A program made the translations under genes and the position numbers. A DNA stretch of 64,000 nt from Bidens hawaiensis (taxonomy: Eukaryota; Streptophyta; Magnoliopsida; Asterales; Asteraceae). Positions 22,928 to 34,055 of this stretch are shown here, piece after piece; position 1 is the first letter of the stretch; every line of letters begins with the position of its first letter. Below the pieces are notes generated by a model. The model saw only the letters and a program-made list of their open reading frames with translations. It had not been told where the DNA came from and searched no databases. The stretch lies in contig JAIQDT010001101.1 in NCBI GenBank assembly GCA_021521415.1, positions 248,001-312,000 on the forward strand, given 5' to 3'.

Positions 22928-25479
22928 TTATGGAGTGACATACTCATCCTCCGCGGTATTATTGGCCCCTTCTTCTTCTTCCTCATCAAGATCCAGTAGC
23001 TCTTTTAATTGATATATGGCATCCTCTTTGTTCGCGAGTTCCGATATATGATCGGAAAGGGAGAACTTCAGTGTGTCAAAATCCTTGGTTTTCTCGATAA
23101 GGATAGAAGCACTGTCTTTGCCAGCCAAGACATACTCCACAGGAACCCGGCCCGCGGATCCAAATTCATATCCTTCTTCGAAGCCCATCTGCCGGCCGAC
23201 TTGCTCAGAAGCACGGAGGAGTATCGCAACACAGTTACCAAGATCGTCATTATTTCGAACGTCAGTGATAACATGTTAAGTCGAATAACCATGTGTGAGT
23301 ACATACACACCCGAGTAAATTATGTTAATAAAAGACTTGGTACCTTGGGAATCGTTGTTGATAGAAGCCATTTCTTATCCGCCTGAGCCCGGATAAGATC
23401 CATCTTATGTCCAGCACACTCCAAAGCTTGGTCTCGACTCTTAGCATTAAGTTTTGACAAGCGCTTGTCCTTGGCCGCTGAGTCAGCTTGAAGGGTCTTT
23501 ATCAGCTCAGTTTGGTCATCCAGCTGTTTCTGGAGGGCAGCCTTAGCTTCCTCAGCAGCAAGTAGTTCAGCTTTTGCCACCTCCATAGCCTGATGGCTAT
23601 CCCGGGCATCTGTTAACGCTTTAAGAGCTTCTTTCTTAGCGTCTAACAGCTTGTGCTCAGTTTCTTCTAGCTCGTCGTTCATGGCCAACCAATCATGACG
23701 TATCTCCTGATTGGTGGAAACAGTGTTCGCCATGTGATAAGAGTTGGAGTCTAGAAGCTCCTGGCGGATGCGACGGCGTTGTCGCTCCCTCTCTGCGGGA
23801 GGGAGGCTTTCGTGAAGATATTCTTGACAGACGTCCGCATCATTCAACACTGAGTTCCAACGCAATGACCAGTGAGGGTTATGCGGAGCAGTATCTTCCT
23901 CCACTCGGTATGAGGAAGCCTGCCCCCCATATTTGAACACACTAACTCCGCCCTGATCCCGGAAGTGATACTCGTGACGGGGTGGAGATGTGAGGATTTT
24001 CTCGAACTCACCAACCTCTTTCTCCTTGGTAGGAGAGGAATCCGATAAATCGATCGGATCTTGAGCAGTGTGTAACGGTGAGGTTGGGGGAGTTGGAAGT
24101 CGTGAGTCCTTCAAACCTGAGATATTCCCAAAAAAATATTCTTAAGTCATGGAGTGGCAAATTCAAATATAATTGTAAAAGTTCAAATCTTACCTTTAGA
24201 AACCTCTTGGGCAGAAAGCTCTCGAAGACGAGCTCCTAAGTCCGGAATTTCAACCTTCACTTTCTTCTTCTTTTTCTTCTTGGGCACGGCATCGGAAGGC
24301 TGTGCTTTCCGCTTACCAGCAGCCTTTGAAGTGTTCGCATCCATAACCTGAGGTTCGCCCTCAACGGATTGAGGACCACCTTCCTCGCCCGTCGTCGAGT
24401 CGACGGTGGTTTTTAGATCTTGCTTGCGAGTAAAACCTATAGTCGAAGGCGAAGGGTTAGTAGCACCAATCGATAACCCCTCCTCGCAGAGCGATGACTC
24501 TTCGCTAGACGAGAGGAGTACTATCACCCCGCTCGATGTAGCGGCGGTTATAGGTCGAGGTTGTGCAAATAGCGCCTCGGAGACAAGAGGCTCCGGAGTG
24601 AGAGTAGTGGAAAAAACGAAGTTACTCCGCGTGCGTTCCAAAAACGGTACGTCATGCTGAGTAATAGGACGGCGAACCATCATGCCTCCCATCTTGCCCA
24701 CAAGAGTGGAAAGGATCGTACTTTCACCTGTAGTCGAAGAACGTTAAAGAAAGTAAACTGGAAACCCAGAATATTACAAATAAACACTTACTCCCATCAG
24801 AATTCTCATAGTAAGCCTCCAAGGTAGGAAACGACCATAAACGACTCATCCTAGCATGCACCATTTCCCCTTCGTGAATGGGACGCATGGGTGTCGGTGT
24901 CTTGGTCAAGGTACTAAATCACTTATGGCCCTCATATTCAATGACAGGAATTTCGGGAGCCACGTCTTCCGGTTTTCGGCGGGACATAGCAAACGGGATG
25001 ACATCTTCCCGAATCCAAAAGAACTTGGATTCCATCCGTGAATACTCCGGATCCATTCGAAACCGATCGGACCTTTTCCGGTGGTAGCAAAACCGTACCA
25101 CCCGTCACGATATGTCATCTTGTAGAAAATTGCAAACATGTTAACAGATGGTTCATAATCGTGGGCTTGGCAACAGAATTCGAAGTGCCGAATTCTCAGC
25201 ATCCCGAAGGGGTTAATTTGGGATAAGTGGAGCCCATACTTTTTTAGTACAGACTGAACGAACTTCGTCACGGGTAACCGGAAGTTACCGTAGTGAATTG
25301 GTCTAGGTATACGGCTATCTTCTTTGAGGCCGCGCCGTCGCAATGGCCCCTTTCGCAGGAAGTTCGGCTTCCCATTCCGGTGGGAAGCCGTACACGTTTT
25401 TTACGTCCTCGAAGTATTTTTCTTTAATGTCACACCCGACTTCATTAATAGCGGGGGGATTTTTCTTCTGGGCAGCCAT
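22928..25479 (-). pseudogene. Element C antisense gene, copy A (Transposase_28-like domain, coiled coil, acidic tail)
   Basis: The ATG at 25479 (minus strand) lies about 95 bp below a TATA box. Exons read 25479-24792, 24727-24194, 24116-23344 and about 23272-22928. The first three junctions have GT donors and AG acceptors. The last acceptor reads AT instead of AG. Exon 1 has YGFPPEWEAELPAKG and NFRLPVTKFVQSVLKKYGLH, RIRHFEFCC, VFAIFYKM-like and DGWYGF motifs of the plant putative gypsy-type transposon domain, with frame changes near 25330 and 24910. Exon 2 ends in a basic run (KRKAQPSDAVPKKKKKKK), a likely nuclear signal. Exon 3 is a long coiled coil. Exon 4 ends in EEEEEG and DEYVTP. Function unknown. 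Confidence 0.72.
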
Positions 25480-25571
25480 CAGAATCAAATACAAATGATG
25501 GATGTAAGAAAGCAAAAGTTCTTTGATGTAGAAAATATGTAAGTGATAAGAATGGATTGAAGACGTCAAGG

Positions 25572-25581
25572 CCTATTTATA
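25572..25581 (-). promoter_or_regulatory. TATA box of antisense gene copy A
   Basis: The minus strand reads TATAAATAGG, about 95 bp upstream of the ATG at 25479. The flanking bases (AATTGC...GAGTATAAATAG) match those at copy B, so the duplicated unit included its promoter. Confidence 0.65.
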
Positions 25582-25904
25582 CTCATCGCAATTAATGCGA
25601 CCGTCTGACTGACAGAAGAAAGAGAAAATGCGGGCCACAGGATGACGGACACGTCAGGCGGGAGATTCTAAAAAGTGCCTACAGGCTGTCAAACAGGCGT
25701 TTAACACGTCTTGTCAGCCATTGCCTAAAACTTTCTCTCCGCCACTTCACTAGTACTATCCATTCAACTTGCACAAGTTCAAAATTCAAAAGAAAAGATA
25801 TCCCGCAAAGATATTATCAACACATAAAGTCCTTTTCATTAATATTCAAAATGGTGATTACAAGAATATGAAAAGAAATTACAGAGATAACTCCTACATC
25901 TACC

Positions 25905-28795
25905 CTACGGATTAGGAGCCGAAGTACCCTCCGGAGCATTGTGGGAAGCTTCCTCAGACTTTTCATCATCAGACTCGTCATCATCAGACTTATCTTCAAT
26001 AAAGACCCGCAATTGCTTCACGCCATCTTCGGACAACGCAAACTCCGGAAGCATATTCTGCAGCGGAAAGACAAGGTCGTCATACTGTTGGACCCGCATG
26101 TCTAACTCCTACTTCGCGTCAAGACCATAAAGCGGGTGGCTTTCAACAGATTGTCCGGATTGGGCAAACGCCAATCCTTCATTGAAGCCCTTCACCCGGC
26201 CAACGCCTTCCGAAGCAGTTGTTAAGTTCACGAAGCAATCCGTAAGCTCCGTGCTCCTCTTGATATGACGGATAACCTGCGAACAAGATTTCGTTAATAC
26301 CATGGAATTAAACACTCAAAAAATAAAGAGTATACGAGAAGAACTTACAGAGTCAAGGCCACGACTGAGGAAGTATTGCCTTTCCTGCTCAGCACGCTCC
26401 GCCATACCACTAAGTTCTTGCAACTAGGCGAGGCGCGGTTGCCTGCTTCAGTCTGAGATTGCAAGAGGGAGTCGTATGTAGACTGCATTTCAACAATAGT
26501 CATATCTTTCATTTTAGATTGCTCCCCTTGCAACTTTAAAGCCTCCTCGAGCTCTTGGATTCGGGCGTTCTGACGAGACACCTCGTCCTTTGCCTTCGCC
26601 AACTTGTCCTTTTTTCTTTGAGTATCAGCTCGGGAAGCTTCAAGGGTGGCATTAGACCATTCACATGCCTCTTTCCACCGTTTAGCAGCATCAGCGTTTC
26701 GCTCTTTTTCTTTTTTGGAGTGCAGCTTCGGCATCAGTTTGTTTCCACCTAGCTGCACTCGCCGCTTTGCGGTGCTCCTCAGCTTCCTTCTCTGCGACCT
26801 TTACGGCCTCGGAGGCCGCGCCCAGCTTCCCGCCCATTGTTCGCCACTCCTGCAAGGTTTCCTGACTACAGGCTAAGCTGTTAGTCAAGGAAGTAGCCAG
26901 ATCAGTATGTAGCTCCTGGCGGGAGCGAGTCCGTTGATACTCCATTTCAGTAGGCGGTATACAATGCTCAACGAAACTCATACAGGTCTTGAGATTAGAA
27001 ACCCGAGACCCGTTGACAATGTCCCAAGACGGTACAAACAAATCATAGTCTCCCCCCAACTGAACGTTCTCAAAATACTGGGAACTGGAAGTCCCGAGAC
27101 GAACAGGAGTGGAGGTAGACTGTTGAGGGCCACCCTGTGAGGAACCCCCTCCAGCCTCATGGACAGACGGTCCAAAAAAGAAATCATCTTCTCCGCCCGA
27201 TGCAAAGGGCGAAGAAGTAGGGAAGAATTGAGGACCGGATTGCGGAGAAGGTTCATCAACTCCAAAACCTTCTGTAGTAACATCATGGTTCTCATGTTGA
27301 GGATCGGTGGCATTCCCCCCCTGGAAAAGATAATCCAGGGACCCGGTAGTAACCGTCTCAACGTTAGACCCCTCCAAGGCCGTTTCTACAGGAGGGGTAA
27401 CAGGCTTATCCGCCCCCTTCTCCGGAGGAGGTGACGGCTGTTTTTCAACATTTGGTGTTGGCGTTGACAGCCTACCCAATGCATGTCCTTTAACAATGGA
27501 CGGATCTGCATAACAAAATCAAAACCAGATCTCATTATCATGGACAACAAAATTTAACAAGTAAGAACTCAACGGTCACTGTCCCCAAACGCTCCGCAAG
27601 GTTGGGTGGTAGTGGCTTCCTCGGACGTTGTGTCCGGCGTATCTTCGTCTTGGGCCCTTTCCCGGTGTCCGCAGCGCTAGTACTTGCGTCACTCGCCTGA
27701 GATACATGGAAGGGCCTCTTCCAATAAAGTTCTGCTAACAAATGAGAGACAGATGAAATCTCAGAAGCAACATATGAACTTTCATCCTCAAAACTGGCGG
27801 AATCGTCACTTAAAATGACGATTATCCCGTCGGAGGTCAGCGCATTAAGAGGAGGAGGGTTTAGAGTGTACGCACCTGTTTCAAAGATAGCCTCCGAGAC
27901 AACTGGTTCGACACGCACTTTGACAGGAAAGAGGAAGTATTGAGAAGTCCTCTCAAGGATAGGTGCATCCTTTACGTCACGAATAGCCTTACCTACACAG
28001 CCCTTGCCATCATCTAAGGCGTTCAACATTGATCCAAAACCTAAAAACAAATGCAAGCATTAAAAATAAAAACTCAAAAATGGAAGGATAGAAGAACAAG
28101 GTATTAAAACTCACGGCCGTCTAGCCCAATAAACACGGGCTCCATGAAAGTAGAAGGCCACAAGCGGCTCATGCCCGTCCACACGAGGGCTTCCTCAAGA
28201 AGTGCTCGCATAGAGGTTGGCGGAGTAATAAGCTTGCGAAACCAGTCACGCTTCTCATGAGCGGCCGGAGTAATATCAATAAGAGCGTCGTTAGGAGAAC
28301 GACGAGTCATAGCTTCGGGCACCACATCCTCGGAGATCCTAAAGAACTTTTTCTTCCAGTCCTTGGAAATTTCTTCAGTAACATTGCCGATAACTCTGTC
28401 AGGCAAGCTGTGACAAGTATACCATCCATTCCGGTTGGCCATCTTGTAGAAAACAACGAACCGGTCTAACAGGGGAACTATCTCATGTGACATACACACA
28501 AACTCGAAATGTCTAATTCGCATAACGGCACGGGGATGGAGTTGAGATAAGTGAATACCAAATGCCTTGACCACTCGTTGGAAGAACTTTGTGATAGGAA
28601 GGCGAAAGTTCCCATGAACAAAGTAGTCGGCGTACAACGCCATCTTCCCGGGAGGTGGGAAGCTAGCGATAGAACCGGCAGATGGGAACTCAGGTCCCCA
28701 TTCTGGCGGAATACCGTAGGTCGTGATGAGTTTCTATACTCATCCAAGTCCCATTGGACTTCTGTTTCGTCAACTTCAGATTGAGCAGACGCCAT
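25905..28795 (-). pseudogene. Element C antisense gene, copy B (paralogue of copy A)
   Basis: The ATG at 28795 (minus strand). Exons 28795-28115, 28040-27580, 27505-26349 and 26276-25905, all with GT-AG introns of about 70-75 bp. Exon 1 carries the same domain as copy A (NFRLPITKFFQRVVKAFGIH, RIRHFEFVCMSHE, VFYKMANRNGWYT, KKKFFRISEDVVP) after a one-base frame change near 28740. Exon 3 is a Pro/Ser/Gly-rich linker followed by a coiled coil (RTRSRQELHTDLATSL, KVAEKEAEEHRKAA) with a frame change near 26700 and another near 26425. Exon 4 has a TAG at 26109-26111 and an acidic tail (DKSDDDESDDEKSEE). Domain order equals copy A. Probably degenerate, role unknown. Confidence 0.72.
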
Positions 28796-28928
28796 ATGTA
28801 AACACTCGATGAAAAATATTCGGATTAGTTCAAAGGAATCAAAGAAAGATCGAAGGATTCAGAAAAGAAAAGCAAGTTCGTGTTAAGAATTCAAAGGCGA
28901 TAAAACTTCAAAAAGAAGTTAACTCCCT

Positions 28929-28937
28929 CTATTTATA
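28929..28937 (-). promoter_or_regulatory. TATA box of antisense gene copy B
   Basis: The minus strand reads TATAAATAG, 134 bp upstream of the ATG at 28795. Its context (AATTGCAGTGGGTATAAATAG) resembles that of copy A. Confidence 0.65.
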
Positions 28938-29198
28938 CCCACTGCAATTAATGCGATAGGATGCAAACAGTGGAGAGAGAAAAAACCGCCCGGTAACAGA
29001 TCGACACGTCACCCGGGAAATTAGAAAAAGGGAAAAAGCTGTACAATCGGGTACAGTTACAGCCGTCACAAACGTCCTGTCACCTGCACACGCGCCTTCG
29101 AGTGGTCAACTTGTCTTTTTTCATGATTATCCACAACAACAAAAGATATTTCCCACCAATTTGCAAAGTCAAAAATCCCCAAATCCATATTAAGTCCA

Positions 29199-30063
29199 TA
29201 ATTTCACCCGCATAAAATACTTCACACAGAAGAAACACTGGACTGGGGGTACTTATAGAGGTAGGGTACCAAAAAGACCCAAATACCCTTAAGGAATACT
29301 CGCGGGACAATCAGAAGTCCCCCATAAGGCACCCGCGGGACATATAAATCATCCGCATAATCATTTGAGGAAGAAGCACCCTCATAACACGTGCGGAAGC
29401 ATCACAGCACCCTCAAAAGTCATCCGCAAGAAGGAATACCCTTCCGCGTAAATGACCACGAGGTAATGCTCCGGGACAGCTGTCAATAACCAATTACCTT
29501 CTAGAAGATTCGCCAAGATGCTTTCTTGGGCAATACGTGATCCATCGGCTAATCAGCTAGTGACACGTGACGAGGTCGTTTTTACCGTGCACATGGCCAA
29601 TATTACCCCGTTAACCAATAATAGAGCGACACGTGTCCAGGTTGTTATACATGCACATGCAACGTATAAGCTAAACCTATCGTATAAGGACACGCGTCCA
29701 GACGGTTATGCAGGCATCTTTTAAAGGGACAGCCGGTCCAATCACTTCCCCACACCCTTTGGCTATAAATACCCTCTCAATCATCATGAGGTATTCATTC
29801 ATTCCCACTGTACTCTCCCAATGTACTTAAGTACTTTACTCTCGTCAGAATTGTACTTATTCTCACGCCGGAGGGTGGTTACGGGAAGACACCCCCCCCC
29901 CCCTCTTGTCCTTCCCGTAACGAGCTCACGGTGTTCGTTTTGCAGGTTCACGTCACTGGACTTGGGGGAATTGTGTTCATCGTATAGACAGTTAACTGTA
30001 TCCTACCCTGGGGACTCATCGGATCTAGGACCCATTAGTTGGGAGTAGATCCGTGTTTCTTCA
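29199..30063 (+). repeat. 3' LTR of element C
   Basis: Matches 16099-16962, with a longer C-run (about 29891-29902) and scattered substitutions. It ends TTTCTTCA at 30063. A clear polypurine tract is not visible just before it. Confidence 0.85.
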
Positions 30064-31555
30064 AGTTTGTTATTGGATTCTTTTGAAACATAACCATAGG
30101 TAATATAGTGAAAAAAATTGTTAGTGTTGTTCGGTAACATCTTGAAGACTTCATTAAGTGGGCACCTATGAATTGGGTTAGATGTAGACGTGTTTCGGTT
30201 CCTTTAAAAGACACTTATTAATTGTTCGTGACTTCGTAGAATCTCTTAATGAGTAAGTTTTAGAAACATGTTAGATAGATTCATAAGTTACCTCTGAATA
30301 TGTTAAACATCAACATAACTCAGTACGAGATTACCAAACAACTCCTTAGTCAAAAAAGATAACCGAGTAGTACGTAAAATGTGTATTGCTGTACGCGTGT
30401 CTATATATTTGAAGAATGCACTTATAATTATAACAATAATAAAACAGTCATATCATATAGGTTTAAGTATAATATAAGAAAGATGATTGATGTATGGTTC
30501 AACCCTGTATTTTACACCAACAAATCTAAAGCTACTTTGTTACCACGTTTGAACCCGGACGCTCCTCTTTAAAAGGCATGAATGGTTATAACTTACGTCA
30601 AGTAGTTTTGGCAAGCATGTTAAATTAAATTTTGAAATTCAAGTCAATAAGGTCCATGGTTATACCTTAACGTCCAGAGCGATAAAGTTGATTTGACAAA
30701 TGTTAACGTGTGGGGGGGCTCCACTCCCTTCATGGGTTAAAGGACGTCAAAGGAAAGCTAAGTTAAAGTGTTAACAGACCTTTAATCATCTACACTTATA
30801 CATAATAATTTACGAATTGTTTTCAAATTAAATTAAGGGGGTTAAGCAAGGTTAAACCATTTCTTTTAAGTGAGATGAAGTATAACTAAGGGGAAAAAGT
30901 TGGTAGTGTGACGCTCACGAGGAATTAAGTGGCATGAATATATACCAATCGCCATTGGATATTCAAGATACTATAACTTCAAGTTGAGATTTGATCGTTT
31001 AATAATAAAAACATTATGTTAAAGCTCAAATATTTTATAAAAAAAACCAAGTATATAAAAGTTCTGTATATGATAAGTATTTTGTTGGTGAATATTAGGA
31101 AGATAATTAAGCATAATCTTCAAGTTGAAAAAAATAATCAATCCACTAATGAATATATCACCTACTCTTAAGTAAACATTAAGCATCTTAAGTAAACATT
31201 AAGCATCTCAAGTAATCACCATTTCCTAACCCAGTAACCCCTAAATGAACCTATCATTATTCATTTCACACATATATGGTTCGATTAGATTAATTGTTAT
31301 ACTGTTATCATGTTTAAAAGATGATGATTTGATTACGTTTTCATTGTAATAATCCATGTTGTATTCATATGTATAGTTGATTTATAATATAATATGATAA
31401 TAAACCCTTATAATATATTCTCTCTTATAGGGTCGTCTAGTGATAATATGATGATTGCCACAAAAGCGAAGATTGTGAAGAAATGGCTATTATTTCGGGA
31501 GGTTCTTCAAAAGAAAATGAAAAAGAAAAAAAGAGAGAGAGAGAGAAAGTTACTG
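30064..31555. other. AT-rich intergenic stretch right of element C
   Basis: I see no gene. Contains short purine runs near 31500-31550 but nothing with coding character. Confidence 0.5.
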
Positions 31556-32560
31556 TTTGCATCCCTGTGATTTCAGGGTGGAGACAAAATGAGTCCCTGG
31601 TAATTTTTTTGAACTGGTTGATTCTCTGCGGATTTAGAATTGAACAATTTGAGTCCCTATTGTTAACTGAAAATGTGGAATCACTAGTTTACCCTTTTCT
31701 TATGATTAGTATGAGTCCTTATGGTTAAGTGATTGCTCAGATTTAGTTCCTTTTTAAAAATTTCATCCAAATTAAAGAATTAACCACCAACTATAACCAA
31801 TCAAGCCATAATCAAGAATAAATGTATCAAACTTATTTTTTTAACAAAAACAAAAGAACCGAACTTTTTAAACAAAAATAAACGAACCATACTACTTTTT
31901 AAACAAAAATAAACGAACCGGGCTACTTTTTAAACAAAAATAAACGAACCGGGCTACGTTTTTACTAAACTAAACGAACCGTATTTTATTTTTGTTAAAA
32001 AGGTAATTTGGTTCGTTTATTTTTGTTAAAAGATAAGTTTGGTTTGATTATTTTTGGTAAAAAAATAAGTTCGGTTTGTTTATTTTTATTAGAAAGGTAG
32101 TTCGATACTTCGATTAGTTTATTTTTGTTACAAAATAAGTTCGGTTCGCTTATTTTTGTTAAAAGAAATGAACTACTTGTTAAAAATAGTGATTCAGTTC
32201 TTTAGTGTGACAAGAAAATAGTTTGGCCTATTTATTTTGTTAAAAAATAGTTTAGTTCGTTAATTTTTGTTGAGAAAAGCAATTTGGTTTTTTCATTTTT
32301 GTTAGAAAAAATAGTCTAGTTCATTTATTTTTGTTAAAAGGGAAGGGGACTCAAGGTGACCGATTATGAAAAGTTCAAGGATTCAGAGTGACAATGTATA
32401 TATATATATATATAAGAGAAATGTCAAATTTACTCCTAAAGCTAACAATGTTAATTCACGATAGGGAATCAAATGTTTCATTTTCGAAACCATAGGGACT
32501 CAATCAGTTCAAAAATTAAGGACTCAATGTGTCCCCGCCCTGAAACCACATGGACGCAAA
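31556..32560. mobile_element. Non-autonomous foldback (long-TIR) DNA transposon
   Basis: The left end (TTTGCATCCCTGTGATTTCA from 31556) is the inverted match of the right end (TGAAACCACATGGACGCAAA, ending 32559). Similarity extends about 70 bp inward through GAGTCCC and TTTTTGAACTG. The interior is itself an inverted arrangement: about four copies of TTAAACAAAAATAAACGAAC at 31868-31965 face many copies of GGTTCGTTTATTTTTGTTAA-like units at 32005-32340. No coding sequence. The GCGTCCCTGTGGTTT-type end is common in plant MULE-like or foldback elements. A target duplication was not found. Confidence 0.7.
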
Positions 32561-34055
32561 AAAAAAAAGAAGAAAAGATGTAAGAAAACTTGTGACTTTG
32601 ATGAGCATAGACCTGTCTAATTCATTCAAAAATTGATAGTGGTGATGAGAAAAAGATGCTAAGAACAAGGAAGGAAGCATGTACCATGTCTACAACAAAT
32701 ATAACAAATATGACTAGTTGTGCCTTCAATATGAAAATGATAAGTATTGAAATCGATGATTCGAAAGTTGAGATTAAATGTTTCAAAATTAAACTTTAAA
32801 CTTAGATAACTTGATAAATGTTTATAACATAAAAATACTGGTTTGATACAATATACTTCAAATATGAGATTGTTCATCTTGCACAAAGTTTGAAAAACAT
32901 AATATTCTTTTATTGTTTGTTTATCTGTCACTTTATTGTTGTCATTTTAAAATTAATAAAAAATAAGAAGATTGAATTTTAAAAGAATAGTGATCTTCTA
33001 TAAGTTAAGTGTCAACATATCACATAATGCCGGTTTATATTTGAACATTCAAACATATAAAAGAACCTTTAAGTACCATCATTAAATTAGTCACTATTGT
33101 TAAAGCACGAAATACAGGTGGAGGGATCAAGGGAGCATAGTCGGTCCATGCTACATATCAATATATAAAAATGCTAACATGGCACTACTTGATGGTATAT
33201 CATTCATACACGTTGTTACAACTTACGACTCCTAAAATATCAAAATTGTACACCAAAATAAGTTATTATATTTCTAAATTTAGAAACCAAAATAAATGTC
33301 AAACCAAGAAAATTTCAAAATGCAACAAATATCAAACATACACTTCTAAATAATAAGAGAGAGAATGTTGAAGTTCGGTTTATTTAAGATTCGGACAGGT
33401 TTAAAACTTGAAACCGGCCGTTTAACCATATTATTATTTTTTACTTTTTCTTGCAATATGCGTGTGTAGCATAACAAAGAACAATCTACATGATTTTAAA
33501 ACTGTTAATACAAACTAATAATTTAAAAAATCAGTTGAGAACACCAAACCATAAAGCAGAATCTTTAAACCAGTAAAACCAGCAAATCTAGAGACCCACC
33601 CGACCAAGCCGGTTTGTTTTGTCATTTCCCAAAAACCATTGTTCGCAATCCAACCGGTACTTTTTATCAAAACGAAAACCACACTTTTAACACCGATACA
33701 TAACACATGACCTCACCCAGTCATCCTCTTACATGAAGTATGTGAGATATGAATCTGGGAAGCCACTTGAGAAACACTTATGGAGCATAACCGATGGAAG
33801 TTAGAAGGTCCAACTCATGATGCGTCAAGTGCAACCCTAGTAGCAACGCATACAGGATAAAAGGTACATCACACACATGCATGAAGTACAAGCTATGAAG
33901 CAAAACCTTTAATAGCATCTAATATGCAACTATACATAATTGTTGCCATGAGTCATTCACGTACAACATTAGAATATAAGAATGAAGCTCAATTTAGTAA
34001 AAAATAAATGAAAATTGATGATTATGTAGATAGGTATTATTAACTCTTATTATTA
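32561..34055. other. Intergenic stretch
   Basis: AT-rich, no supported gene. Open frames here are short and without motifs. Confidence 0.5.

Larger units (their letters stand above)
16099..30063 (+). mobile_element. Element C: Ty3/gypsy Tat-lineage LTR retrotransposon with two antisense genes
   Basis: About 14 kb: 5' LTR 16099-16962, PBS 16963, gag, protease, RT-RNase H, second RNase H, integrase (to 22730), then two tandem antisense genes (22928-25479 and 25905-28795), and 3' LTR 29199-30063. The second RNase H with TNNEAEYEAF places it in the Tat lineage. The outermost LTR bases do not show a clean TG, and the target duplication is not certain (AGTTT occurs after the 3' LTR and also at 16078-16082, 16 bases before the shared LTR sequence). 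The LTRs differ by a few per cent. gag-pol is frameshifted and has lost key residues. Confidence 0.9.
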
